Positions 9,335 to 18,364 of a stretch of 64,000 nucleotides of DNA are shown piece by piece. A program made the translations under genes and the position numbers. Each line of letters starts with the position of its first letter. The first letter of the stretch is position 1. The DNA is from JASGCL01 sp965203915 (GTDB lineage Bacteria; Pseudomonadota; Alphaproteobacteria; JASGCL01), in NCBI GenBank assembly GCA_965203915.1, contig OZ241918.1:496001-560000 (forward strand), read 5' to 3'. The notes under the pieces were generated by a model. That model worked only from the letters and a program-made list of their open reading frames with translations. It was not told where the DNA came from and searched no databases.

Positions 9335-10036
9335 TTATGCCGAGCCAACCACGGGAAACAGCACCGACGCCACGGCTTCATCGGCATTATAGCCGCCCCA
9401 AACAAACAATTGAAAAGCAGGATAGATTTTATCGCATTCGCATAGGGCTTCTTCCAACACATCGGCCAATTGCCCAAGGGTGAGGGTTTTGGTGCCGCGC
9501 AACGGCAACAAACAACGCCACACGGGTTTGAAATCTTCGGGTGATAAATCAACATGACCCAACTTCATCGATTCATTCAGTTCTTGTAACAGAAAACTAT
9601 AATGGTCTTTTGCCTTTTCGGGCAGCGGCAATTCGATACGCGCCGTGACATAAAAAAATTGCCGTTCGGGAATAAAAGAAAAACAAAAGCGATAACGACA
9701 CCATTCGCCAGCAATATCCAGCAACAATTCGTTATCGTTGAATTGTTCAAAATACCATGATTGTTCGCTAAAATAACTAGCAATAACCCCTATGGGGTTT
9801 TGTTTGCTGTTCACCCTTTTAAGGCTTGGGTGTTTTAGGTTGCTTGGCTTAGCACTTTCGTCGCGCGGTTGGCGCATGCTGTGTGCAACGCCAGGCTTAT
9901 CCATCATATCCTTATCCATTATTTCGTGGGTGTTATGGCGAACGGGCGAACGTTTGGTGATGGGGAAATTTTTCCCCCTGGCCATATTTTTTACCATGGT
10001 GCTTGGTTGTTTTTCATTTTTTTTATAATAAGCCAT
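9335..10036 (-). CDS. YbjN domain-containing protein
   Basis: 233 residues. The first ~75 are basic and low-complexity, while residues ~80-230 form a YbjN domain (NPIGVIASYFSEQSWYFEQ, then LLDIAGEWCRYRFCFSFIPE). In this class such genes sit directly upstream of proC. YbjN-like proteins are thought to be sensory or chaperone-like (compare type III secretion chaperone folds), but no biochemical role is established. Spacing to proC is 9 bases. The long N-terminal tail is unusual; a start closer to the domain is possible but no better start codon and ribosome-binding site is evident. Confidence 0.85.
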   Translation of the reverse strand: MAYYKKNEKQPSTMVKNMARGKNFPITKRSPVRHNTHEIMDKDMMDKPGVAHSMRQPRDESAKPSNLKHPSLKRVNSKQNPIGVIASYFSEQSWYFEQFNDNELLLDIAGEWCRYRFCFSFIPERQFFYVTARIELPLPEKAKDHYSFLLQELNESMKLGHVDLSPEDFKPVWRCLLPLRGTKTLTLGQLADVLEEALCECDKIYPAFQLFVWGGYNADEAVASVLFPVVGSA

Positions 10037-10174
10037 AATAAATAATCCTTAAGTGAAGACTGGTAAAAAAACTTTCGTTCGGTTGATAATTCCTCCACAA
10101 CCCGCTAACGGTGGAAGGCGAATGATATTTGCAAATATCTTGCCATTTTTGATATAAATGCCATAAGGTAACCT

Positions 10175-11437
10175 ATGGATAAGACTTTTATTAATAATAT
10201 ATTGGCCAGGTGGGAAATTGACCTCAATTCCCCTAGCCGCATCTTGGTTGCCATGTCGGGCGGGGTGGATAGTTCGGTGGTGGCGGCGGGGTTACAATAT
10301 TTGGGGCATGACGTATTGGGCGTAACCTTACAATTATACAACCACGGGGTGGCAACAAAAAAAAAGGGTGCATGTTGCGCGGGTGCCGATATTGAAGACG
10401 CACGGCGTGTCGCGCAAAAAATTAACATCCCCCATTATGTGTTGGATTATGAAGATAGGTTTTCGGAAACGGTGGTCGATGATTTCGTCGCCAGTTACCT
10501 GCGCGGTGAAACGCCACTGCCCTGCGTAAGATGCAATCAAACGGTAAAATTTAACGACCTCTATGCCATGGCAAAAAAATTGGGCGTGGCGGCCCTGGCC
10601 ACGGGTCATTATGTCAGGCGGGTGCGCGATGCCGAGGGCAAACCACAATTGTTGGCGGCGGGGCAGAATTTCCAAAAAGACCAATCTTATTTTTTGTTTA
10701 CCACCACCCACGCGCAATTGGATTTCTTACGTTTCCCGCTTGGTAATATAAGCAAGGAAGAAACCCGCGCCCTAGCCGATTTTTTTGGTTTGGCGGTGGC
10801 GCAAAAACCTGATTCCCAAGATATTTGTTTTGTGCCAGGGGGCGATTACCGCGCGGTGATAAAAGAAAAAAAACCCCAGGCCAACCAAGTGGGCGATATT
10901 GTTTTAAAAAACGGCGAGGTGATAGGACAACATGACGGCGTGGTCGATTACACGGTGGGGCAGCGACGCGGGTTAAAAATTGGCGGACGAAAGAAAAAAA
11001 CGGGTGATAACCAATTGGCGGGTGAACATGACCCCTTGTTCGTGTTGGCGGTTGACCCGCAAAAAAATCGTGTGGTGGTGGGTGATAAAAACGACCTGCT
11101 TGTCAGGGGTGTAACCTTGCAAGAATGTTATTGGTTGGGCGATATTACCAAGTTTGCGGATTCGGTGGCGGTAAAATACCGATCCACCATGCAACCCGTT
11201 AAGGCGCGACTGATAAAAACCGATGATAAAGTCGTCGTGCAATTTGACGAACCCGCGATGGGCGTGGCGGCGGGCCAGGCATTGGTGGTGTATGGATTGG
11301 TCGATGATGGGGGTGATGCTTCGGCGGATGAAACAATATTGCCTGGTAACGGCAAAAACGGCGAAAAGAAAAACTGGCAAGTGCTGGGCGGGGGGTTTAT
11401 CACGCGCCATCATTTGCAACCTTTTTTGCCGCAATAA
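10175..11437 (+). CDS. mnmA: tRNA-specific 2-thiouridylase MnmA
   Basis: Adds sulfur to C2 of the wobble uridine (s2U34) of tRNA-Lys, -Glu and -Gln, using ATP and persulfide sulfur. PP-loop SGGVDSS is at residues 28-34. The catalytic cysteine pair corresponds to C120 (in PCVRCNQTVKF) and C218 (in DSQDICFV), and GHYVRR and KDQSYFLF are conserved. At 420 residues it is longer than the usual ~370, with a somewhat extended C-terminal region after residue 270 and near 385-400. It acts on the same nucleotide as MnmE, encoded at the start of the window. Confidence 0.96.
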   Translation: MDKTFINNILARWEIDLNSPSRILVAMSGGVDSSVVAAGLQYLGHDVLGVTLQLYNHGVATKKKGACCAGADIEDARRVAQKINIPHYVLDYEDRFSETVVDDFVASYLRGETPLPCVRCNQTVKFNDLYAMAKKLGVAALATGHYVRRVRDAEGKPQLLAAGQNFQKDQSYFLFTTTHAQLDFLRFPLGNISKEETRALADFFGLAVAQKPDSQDICFVPGGDYRAVIKEKKPQANQVGDIVLKNGEVIGQHDGVVDYTVGQRRGLKIGGRKKKTGDNQLAGEHDPLFVLAVDPQKNRVVVGDKNDLLVRGVTLQECYWLGDITKFADSVAVKYRSTMQPVKARLIKTDDKVVVQFDEPAMGVAAGQALVVYGLVDDGGDASADETILPGNGKNGEKKNWQVLGGGFITRHHLQPFLPQ

Positions 11438-11579
11438 AATTCTTCGCACCCATGTTATTTATTAATTTTTAACAGTAAATGTAATGTAAATGCACTTTAC
11501 CTTTTATTCAATGCAGTATATAGTATCCAGGAATAAAATAAGATACAGATAGATAGAATAATAATATTTAATAGAAGCA

Positions 11580-12335
11580 ATGATTAATAAAAAAATCATC
11601 GGGGATAAGGCGGGAGAAATCTTAAAATCCGTGCCACGCACCGCGCTTGATGTTGCCAAAACAAGCGGCGGCGCCATGGTCGATTCGGCTGGCCATTTGG
11701 CGGGGCAGTTGGCCGATAAAGTTAAAACCGTTGCCACCAATGTAGCAGAACAAGCCATGCAACCGCTGAAGGATGCGACCGATAAGGTGTTGAATCGCTC
11801 AACCGCGCGCGTGCTAAACCCACATTACGCCCACCGAAAATCGCAATATAGTTATGACGATTTGATAACATGCGGCAATGGCGAATTATTTGGCGCGGGC
11901 AACCCGCAACTACCCCTGCCCAACATGTTAATGTTTGACCGCATTACCAAGGTTAATGAAGGCGGTATTTTTGGCAAGGGTGAAATTATTGCCGAATTGG
12001 ATATTAAAAAAACTCTTTGGTTTTTTGATTGCCATTTCAAAGGCGACCCCGTGATGCCAGGCTGCCTGGGGCTGGATGCTCTGTGGCAATTGCTGGGTTT
12101 TTATTTGGGTTGGCTGGGCGGCGTGGGTAAGGGGCGTGCGCTGGGCATTGGTGAATTGAAATTCACGGGCGAGGTTTTGCCGACCGCCAAATTGGTAACT
12201 TACAAGGTACATATCAAACGTCTGGTGCTTAATCGTCTTATCATGGGTGTGGGTGATGGCGAATTGCTGGTTGATGGTAAATTGGTTTATCAAGCCAAAG
12301 ATTTAAAGGTGGGATTGTTTTCGGCGAAGGCGTAG
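11580..12335 (+). CDS. fabA: 3-hydroxydecanoyl-ACP dehydratase/isomerase FabA with N-terminal extension
   Basis: Dehydrates 3-hydroxyacyl-ACP and isomerises the C10 trans-2 product to cis-3, the branch point to unsaturated fatty acids. The FabA domain begins at about residue 86 (QYSYDDLITCGNGELFG) and has the active-site His152 (in FDCHFKGDPVMPG) and Asp166 (in GLDALWQ). FabA is normally ~170 residues; here ~85 residues rich in Ala, Lys, Asp and Val precede it and look like amphipathic helices. In-frame ATGs at 11676 and 11757 are alternatives, but none sits at the usual family start. It heads a cluster with fabB and fabI. Confidence 0.93.
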   Translation: MINKKIIGDKAGEILKSVPRTALDVAKTSGGAMVDSAGHLAGQLADKVKTVATNVAEQAMQPLKDATDKVLNRSTARVLNPHYAHRKSQYSYDDLITCGNGELFGAGNPQLPLPNMLMFDRITKVNEGGIFGKGEIIAELDIKKTLWFFDCHFKGDPVMPGCLGLDALWQLLGFYLGWLGGVGKGRALGIGELKFTGEVLPTAKLVTYKVHIKRLVLNRLIMGVGDGELLVDGKLVYQAKDLKVGLFSAKA

Positions 12336-12462
12336 ACTGACGACAACTTTACCATGGCATGCTATTGGCTGGTTATCTTGACAGAATTTTATTTTTTGCT
12401 TACTATGAATTCATGATGGGCAAAATAGCCGAAGAAATATAAATCTATAGATAAAAAACTGA

Positions 12463-12783
12463 ATGAAAAAAACAATAAGCAATTCCAAAAATAGTCGCAT
12501 AGGCTCGGCTAGCGGTCGTGATAAGTTTGCGGTGCGTCAGTCTTTTTTTGTTTCGACTTCGCCTTCGGCAATGAAAATGATTGGTGAAATGGTAACAAAT
12601 TTTTATGCTCCTTTTTCATTTTTTCCTAAGCATGATAAGGAAACATTTTTTGCGCAGATGATAAATAATAATATTATATTAGAAAATGATTATGCAAAAA
12701 TTTATCATGACATGGCAGAAGCAACCAAGATGTTTAGACAAGAAATAAATAATGAATTAGGCAACGTGGCGGACAATAAATAA
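12463..12783 (+). CDS. Hypothetical 106-residue protein in the fab cluster
   Basis: I do not recognise this protein. It starts MKKTISNSKNSRIGSASGR, is basic at the N-terminus, has a hydrophobic-aromatic centre (MVTNFYAPFSFFPKHD) and ends in a charged helix (MAEATKMFRQEINNE). No signal peptide or clear membrane span is seen. Its stop codon overlaps the ATG of the next gene by one base (TAATG), which indicates translational coupling. It is more AT-rich than fabA or fabB, hinting at insertion into the cluster together with its neighbour. Confidence 0.6.
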   Translation: MKKTISNSKNSRIGSASGRDKFAVRQSFFVSTSPSAMKMIGEMVTNFYAPFSFFPKHDKETFFAQMINNNIILENDYAKIYHDMAEATKMFRQEINNELGNVADNK

Positions 12784-13184
12784 TGAAAAGATTAAAAAAG
12801 AAACCAACTATTGTTACCAAACCATCAACCATTTTGCGCCCACGCATCAATGATGGAACAACAAAGGAAGGCAAGATAATTGCCATGAGTATGCAACGCT
12901 CCGCCCCTTTACCACCGCCCCAAGAGATTGAACATTACAATAAAATGATTCCTAATGCAGGGATAAGATTCATGAAAATGGTTGAGCGCAGGGTTTATCA
13001 TTCGATTGCTTTGGAATATTTAAAATATTTATTGGGCGCGGGCGTTTCTTTGTTGTTTTTATGGGTTGGTTATCTGTTAGCTATAAATGGGCATGAAATT
13101 GTGGCAGTCGTTTTATATGGCGGCGGTAGCTTAGGTGTGGTATTTAACTTTCTTATTGCTTTATTAAAAAAAAATGACCGCTAA
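12783..13184 (+). CDS. DUF2335-like small membrane protein
   Basis: 133 residues. The segment RSAPLPPPQEIEHYNKMIP followed by a basic helix and two C-terminal hydrophobic segments (about 84-103 and 106-127) matches the DUF2335 pattern, in which a proline-rich PLPPPE element precedes helices and a membrane hairpin. Function is unknown for the family; members are common in mobile or accessory DNA. The ATG overlaps the previous stop by one base and the gene's end overlaps the start of fabB by 11 bases, so it is embedded in the fatty-acid cluster and probably co-translated. Confidence 0.7.
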   Translation: MKRLKKKPTIVTKPSTILRPRINDGTTKEGKIIAMSMQRSAPLPPPQEIEHYNKMIPNAGIRFMKMVERRVYHSIALEYLKYLLGAGVSLLFLWVGYLLAINGHEIVAVVLYGGGSLGVVFNFLIALLKKNDR

Positions 13185-14421
13185 TCAAAATTCTTTTAAA
13201 CTCAATCGCGTTGTCGTAACGGGCATTGGCATTGTCAGCTCTATCGGCAATAACCAGGCCGAAGTTTTGCAATCTTTAAAAACTGGCAGATCGGGTATTA
13301 CCTTTAACCCAACATTTCCTGAGGTTGGCATGCGTAGCCATGTTTCGGGGCAGCCGACCCTTAAACCCAGCGATGTTATCGATAAGCGTGATTTTCGTTT
13401 TATGGGCGATGGCGCGGGTTGGAATTTTATTGCGCTGCAAGATGCTATCAAGGATGCTGGCCTAACCGAGCAAGAGGTCAGCCATGAGAGAACAGGCCTG
13501 GTCACGGGTTCGGGCGGTCCATCAACCAGCCATATGTTGGAGGGGTGGGATACCGCCCGTGCCAAGGGCGCACGCCGCGTCAGCCCCTTCATTGTGCCGC
13601 GTGCCATGTCTTCGACCAATTCGGCTACCCTAGCCACGCCATTTAAAATTCGTGGCGTTAATTATTCTATCACCTCGGCCTGTTCAACATCGGCCCATTG
13701 TGTTGGTCATGGGGCGGAACTTATCCAATGGGGTAAGCAAGATATTGTTTTTGCGGGTGGCGGCGAAGAAATGCACTGGACATTGGCGGTGATGTTTGAT
13801 GCCATGGCGGCGTTGTCGGTTGGGCATAATGACGACCCAGCCAAAGCATCGCGCGCTTATGATAAAAATCGCGATGGTTTTGTTATTGCGGCGGGCGGCG
13901 GCATGTTGGTGTTAGAAAATTATGACCATGCCAAGGCGCGCGGCGCGCAAATTTATGCCGAACTTATCGGTTATGGTGCCAATTCAGACGGTTATGACAT
14001 GGTTCAGCCATCGGGCGAAGGGGCGATACGTTGTATGCAAATGGCAACCGCGGGGCTGGATCGTAAAATAGATTATGTTAACACCCATGGCACATCGACC
14101 CCCGTGGGCGACGCGAAGGAAGGCGAAGCCCTGACCAAGTTTTTTGGCGGGGTGGATAAAGTGCCGACCTTTTCTTCCACCAAATCGATGACGGGGCATA
14201 GTTTGGGTGCGGCGGGGGTGCAAGAAGCCATCTATAGCATATTGATGATGAAGCATAATTTTATTGCGCCATCGATTAATATTGACGAATTGGCACCTGC
14301 CTTCCATGGGTTGGATATTGCGATGGAAACAAAAAACAATGTCAAACTCAACACCGTCATGTCCAACAGTTTTGGTTTCGGTGGCACCAACGCTTGCCTG
14401 GTATTTGGTAAGGTTGAATAA
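13174..14421 (+). CDS. fabB: 3-oxoacyl-ACP synthase I
   Basis: Condensing enzyme that elongates cis-3-decenoyl-ACP and other acyl-ACPs with malonyl-ACP. The Cys-His-His triad is visible: C170 (in SITSACSTSAH), H305 (in YVNTHGTSTPVGD) and H342 (in KSMTGHSLGAAG), with K337 nearby. The C-terminal NSFGFGGTNA loop is present. Length 415 is usual for FabB. It starts inside the end of the DUF2335-like gene and is followed by fabI after 57 bases. Pairing with fabA indicates the anaerobic-type route to unsaturated fatty acids. Confidence 0.95.
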   Translation: MTANQNSFKLNRVVVTGIGIVSSIGNNQAEVLQSLKTGRSGITFNPTFPEVGMRSHVSGQPTLKPSDVIDKRDFRFMGDGAGWNFIALQDAIKDAGLTEQEVSHERTGLVTGSGGPSTSHMLEGWDTARAKGARRVSPFIVPRAMSSTNSATLATPFKIRGVNYSITSACSTSAHCVGHGAELIQWGKQDIVFAGGGEEMHWTLAVMFDAMAALSVGHNDDPAKASRAYDKNRDGFVIAAGGGMLVLENYDHAKARGAQIYAELIGYGANSDGYDMVQPSGEGAIRCMQMATAGLDRKIDYVNTHGTSTPVGDAKEGEALTKFFGGVDKVPTFSSTKSMTGHSLGAAGVQEAIYSILMMKHNFIAPSINIDELAPAFHGLDIAMETKNNVKLNTVMSNSFGFGGTNACLVFGKVE

Positions 14422-14478
14422 AAATTCCAAATAAAACTTCATCGATAAAATTAAAGGTAAAAAAACAGGTTTAAGCAT

Positions 14479-15270
14479 ATGACAGCAATTAACAATATCA
14501 TGGCGGGCAAAAAATGTTTAATCATGGGTGTCGCCAACGAACGATCCATTGCCTGGGGCATAGCGCAAAAATTACACCAAGCGGGCGCGGAATTATTCTT
14601 CACCTATCAAAATGATGTTTATGGTTCACGGGTTGCGCCGTTGGTGAAGGAATTAACGGGGAAGGATAACATCATCCCCTGCAGCGTTGAAAAAAATAAT
14701 GATATCGAGCAAGCCATAAAAACCGCCCATGAAAAATTGGGCGGGTTGGATGCGGTGGTTCACAGCTTGGCTTTTTCTGATAAAAATGAATTGGACGGTC
14801 GATTTGTAAATACCAGCAGGGATAATTTTTTAAGATCGATGGAGGTATCGTGTTATTCATTCATTGCCACGGCGCGCGCCGCGACCAGCGTTATGAACCA
14901 TGGTGGTTCGTTGTTAACATTAAGTTATGAAGGTGCCAGCCGCGTCATGAAAAATTACAACGTGATGGGGGTTTGCAAGGCGGCGTTGGAAGCGTCGGTG
15001 CGTTATTTGGCGGATGATTTGGGTGGGGCGGGCATTCGTGTCAATGCCCTGTCGGCGGGGCCTATGAAAACCTTGGCGGGTTCGGCGGTGGCGTCGGGGC
15101 GCGCAACATTTAATTGGCAAGGCGACAACAACCCATTGCGCCGCAACATGACATTGGGCGACATTGGTGGGTCGGCGTTGTATTTATTGTCCGATCTATC
15201 GGCGGGGGTAACGGGCGAGGTTCATTTTGTCGATGGTGGTTATAATATAGTCGGCATGATGGCGATGTAA
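14479..15270 (+). CDS. fabI: Enoyl-ACP reductase (NADH), FabI type
   Basis: Last reduction of each fatty-acid elongation cycle; a divergent short-chain dehydrogenase. The N-terminal GVANERSIAWGIA nucleotide-binding loop is characteristic of FabI rather than FabG. The catalytic Tyr-x6-Lys is Y160 to K167 (NYNVMGVCKAAL), with an additional Y150. The substrate loop SAGPMKTLAGSAV follows. 263 residues is typical. It is last in the fabA-fabB-fabI cluster. A T-rich stretch with a weak GGTT/AACC stem at about 15322-15350 could end the transcript. Confidence 0.96.
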   Translation: MTAINNIMAGKKCLIMGVANERSIAWGIAQKLHQAGAELFFTYQNDVYGSRVAPLVKELTGKDNIIPCSVEKNNDIEQAIKTAHEKLGGLDAVVHSLAFSDKNELDGRFVNTSRDNFLRSMEVSCYSFIATARAATSVMNHGGSLLTLSYEGASRVMKNYNVMGVCKAALEASVRYLADDLGGAGIRVNALSAGPMKTLAGSAVASGRATFNWQGDNNPLRRNMTLGDIGGSALYLLSDLSAGVTGEVHFVDGGYNIVGMMAM

Positions 15271-15464
15271 GTCCGATGTGTCGTTTTTATACCAACAACC
15301 TGCCGTAAAAAATAAGATTAAAGGGGTTGCAATAACCTATTTTTTTTGGTATTATATATATAAATTAACGATGTGATATAGTATAAATATAATATAATAA
15401 TAGTTCAGGGTTGATATTAATCAACTGGCGACATGCAGAAAATACACAGGGGGACACAGGGACA

Positions 15465-16502
15465 ATGGTATCGCTTTCATCTTTTCGTTTTTCATGGCTT
15501 GCGCCATTGGTAATATCGTTGACGCGCATTCTTTGCTTGGCGAGTATCATTTTTATGTCGACTTGGCTCTTAACCAATCAAGCCCATGCCCAGGTGGCGG
15601 ACGTTGACAATTTTGATAAAAATTTAGCAAGCAGTCAAACGTCACCCAACTCCGCAAAACAAAAGAAAGCGAATAATTACAGCAGACGTCAGGGCTTCAC
15701 CCTCTATCCCTTCGGAGGTATTTTGTTGCCCGTTCGTTCGTTAAAAATTACCAATTACACCGACGACGACGATGGATCGGACAATAGTGCCGTGGATCAA
15801 AAATCTTATAATCAAAAACTGTTGGCCAACCGTGCATCCGCCGAATTAAAGGGTAATTTGGGTTATGGTGGCGGATTGGGTTTTGCCTATGATTTTGGCG
15901 GGGTTGGTTTATCGCTGAATGGCTACGCCGCTTATATTTCGCAAACGGCTTCTTGGTCAATGGATACCAGCAACGATAGTTATATCAGCAATATTGTCAA
16001 CCCTGGCATCCTTAAACAGGGGTGGGATTTGAGATCGAACAATATTATCGTCGCCATCGGTCTTTATTATAATCTTTTTTTGGGTGATACCGTGGTGATA
16101 GGGGTTGGCGGCGACGCGGGGATAAATTATGTGCTGGCGACTTTAACTTACAATTCACAATATCGGCCGGTGGCCACCGTGGCGGGCGGTTCTCCCAATT
16201 CTGGCTTATCGGATTCGGCGCAAACCGCAAAAATATCGGGGCCGCAATATTTCGTGGCACCGCGGATGAATGTTGATTTTTATATCCCCTTGTATCAAAT
16301 GGGGGCGGCGCGCCCAACCCTGTCGGCGATTATTATCAATTTGTATGCCTCCTATTATTATCCATTCAACACCAGCAAATTTTCTTTTGACCCCAATGCC
16401 AAAGACAGCAATGGTTTACCCAGCGGCACCACCCGTACCGGCGAAATTCAGGGCATAGGCGAAGGGATTGTTGCGGGCCTCGGCGTTGGCTTACAATTTT
16501 AA
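15465..16502 (+). CDS. Predicted outer-membrane beta-barrel protein with signal peptide
   Basis: I chose the ATG at 15465, preceded by a purine-rich GGGGGACACAGGGA; the frame extends back to a TTG at 15411 but the extra residues are hydrophilic and precede the signal peptide. From this start the product is 345 residues. It has a hydrophobic signal sequence ending in NQAHAQ, then a Ser/Asn/Lys linker, then alternating aromatic and glycine-rich beta strands (LGYGGGLGFAYDFGGVGLS and similar) ending in GLGVGLQF. The terminal Phe fits outer-membrane insertion by the BAM complex. No specific family name can be supported. Confidence 0.8.
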   Translation: MVSLSSFRFSWLAPLVISLTRILCLASIIFMSTWLLTNQAHAQVADVDNFDKNLASSQTSPNSAKQKKANNYSRRQGFTLYPFGGILLPVRSLKITNYTDDDDGSDNSAVDQKSYNQKLLANRASAELKGNLGYGGGLGFAYDFGGVGLSLNGYAAYISQTASWSMDTSNDSYISNIVNPGILKQGWDLRSNNIIVAIGLYYNLFLGDTVVIGVGGDAGINYVLATLTYNSQYRPVATVAGGSPNSGLSDSAQTAKISGPQYFVAPRMNVDFYIPLYQMGAARPTLSAIIINLYASYYYPFNTSKFSFDPNAKDSNGLPSGTTRTGEIQGIGEGIVAGLGVGLQF

Positions 16503-16678
16503 TTCGCCCACGCCCATTTTATTAAGCACCCATTATTAAGCAAACCATTCCCCCATCTTGCCTTAGGCAAATGGACAAGGGCAATGAGCAAGGGGCAAAT
16601 GGGTAAATGGGCAATAAAAATAGCGATATTGCTAACTGCTCCTTGCCAAGCCATTTTATTTTTGCTTTAACAAATATC

Positions 16679-18355
16679 ATGGCATCGCAATTTGTTTATT
16701 TTATGCAAAACGTGGGTAAGGCTTACCCTGGCGGCAAGGAAGTTTTGCGCAACATCAACCTGCAATTTCTGCCTGGGGTAAAAATTGGTATTTTGGGCGA
16801 AAATGGCGCGGGGAAATCCAGCCTGTTAAAAATTATGGCGGGGGTCGATAAAGATATAACGGGTGAGGCATGGGCGGCCGACGGCATCACCGTGGGATAT
16901 TTGGCCCAGGAACCAAAACTCAACCCCGATCTAACGGTGGGTGAAAATGTTATGTTGGGTTTGGGCGATTTGAAAGATTTGGTGATGGAGTTCGAACAGG
17001 TTTCGGCAAAATTGGGGGAGGTAACCGACCCCGACGAAATGGAAAAATTATTGGCGCGCCAAGCCGAATTAAGCGACCAAATCACCCACGCCGATGCCTG
17101 GGATTTGCAAGGCACGATGCAGGTGGCGATGGACGCGTTGCGTTGTCCACCCGAAGATTGGGATGTTAAAAATTTATCGGGCGGTGAAATGCGTCGGGTC
17201 GCCCTGTGCCAATTGTTATTACAACGCCCTGACATGTTGTTGTTGGACGAACCCACCAACCATTTGGACGCCGATTCGATAGCATGGTTAGAAAGATTTT
17301 TAGAAGATTACAAAGGCACGGTTGTCATGGTAACCCACGACCGTTATTTTTTGGACAATGTAACGGGTTGGATTTTGGAATTGGACCGCGGCAGCGGCAT
17401 CCCCTATCAAGGGAATTATTCTTCGTGGCTTGACCAAAAACAAAAAAGATTGGTGCAGGAAGGCAAAGCCGAATCGGCCCGCATGAAGTTTTTAAAAGAC
17501 GAAGAACAATGGATAAAATCAAACCCGAAGGCACGCCAAGCCAAATCGCAAGCGCGGATTAATGCTTACGAAGAAATGTTACAACAGAGCACGACCAAAA
17601 AACAAACCACCGATTCATTATTCATTCCGCCAGGCCCCCGATTGGGGCATGTGGTGGTGGAGGCTAAAAACCTCACCAAGGCCTATGGCGACAAATTGTT
17701 GTTTGACAATTTATCTTTTGCCATTCCCCCTGGCGCGGTGGTGGGTATTATTGGTGCCAACGGCGTGGGCAAAACCACGTTGTTTCGTTTGTTGTCGGGC
17801 CAAGAAAAACCAGACGGCGGCGATATTGTGGTGGGTGAAACGGTCACAATTGGTTATCAAGATCAACGGCGCGATTCCCTTAACCCCAGCAAAAGCGTGT
17901 GGGAAGAAATTTCCAATGGGTTGGATAATTTGGAAGTGGGGGGGCGGGTTTTCCCGTCGCGCGGTTATGTTGGGTTGTTCAATTTTAAAGGTGCCGACCA
18001 ACAGAAAAAAGTTGGCTTGCTATCGGGCGGGGAACGCAACCGTATTCATTTGGCGAAGGTTTTAAAATCGGGCGGGAATTTGTTGTTGCTTGACGAACCG
18101 ACCAATGATTTGGACGTTGAAACATTACGCGCGTTGGAAGAAGCAATTTTAGAATTTGCGGGTTCGGCGGTTATTATCAGCCACGACCGTATGTTTTTGG
18201 ACAAATTGGCCAGCCATATTTTGGCGTTTGAAGATGATTCGTCGGTGATGTTTTGGCCAGGCAATTATGAAAGTTATGTTGCCGACCGCAAACGCCGCCT
18301 GGGCACCGACGCCGACAAACCCCACCGCCCCAAATTCAGGAAGTTTAGTAGGTAG
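16679..18355 (+). CDS. ettA: Energy-dependent translational throttle protein EttA (ABC-F)
   Basis: ABC-F ATPase that binds the ribosomal E site and gates entry into elongation according to ATP/ADP. Two ABC cassettes are present, with Walker A motifs GENGAGKSS and GANGVGKTT, signatures LSGGEMRRVALC and LSGGERNRIHLA, and Walker B LLLDEPTNHLD and LLLDEPTNDLD. The start MASQFVYFMQNVGKAYPG at 16679 matches family proteins; the upstream in-frame ATG at 16607 would add 24 unrelated residues. Length 558 compares with 555 in E. coli. It converges on the AIPR gene, whose stop is about 10 bases away. Confidence 0.95.
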   Translation: MASQFVYFMQNVGKAYPGGKEVLRNINLQFLPGVKIGILGENGAGKSSLLKIMAGVDKDITGEAWAADGITVGYLAQEPKLNPDLTVGENVMLGLGDLKDLVMEFEQVSAKLGEVTDPDEMEKLLARQAELSDQITHADAWDLQGTMQVAMDALRCPPEDWDVKNLSGGEMRRVALCQLLLQRPDMLLLDEPTNHLDADSIAWLERFLEDYKGTVVMVTHDRYFLDNVTGWILELDRGSGIPYQGNYSSWLDQKQKRLVQEGKAESARMKFLKDEEQWIKSNPKARQAKSQARINAYEEMLQQSTTKKQTTDSLFIPPGPRLGHVVVEAKNLTKAYGDKLLFDNLSFAIPPGAVVGIIGANGVGKTTLFRLLSGQEKPDGGDIVVGETVTIGYQDQRRDSLNPSKSVWEEISNGLDNLEVGGRVFPSRGYVGLFNFKGADQQKKVGLLSGGERNRIHLAKVLKSGGNLLLLDEPTNDLDVETLRALEEAILEFAGSAVIISHDRMFLDKLASHILAFEDDSSVMFWPGNYESYVADRKRRLGTDADKPHRPKFRKFSR

Positions 18356-18364
18356 GGTTATCTG

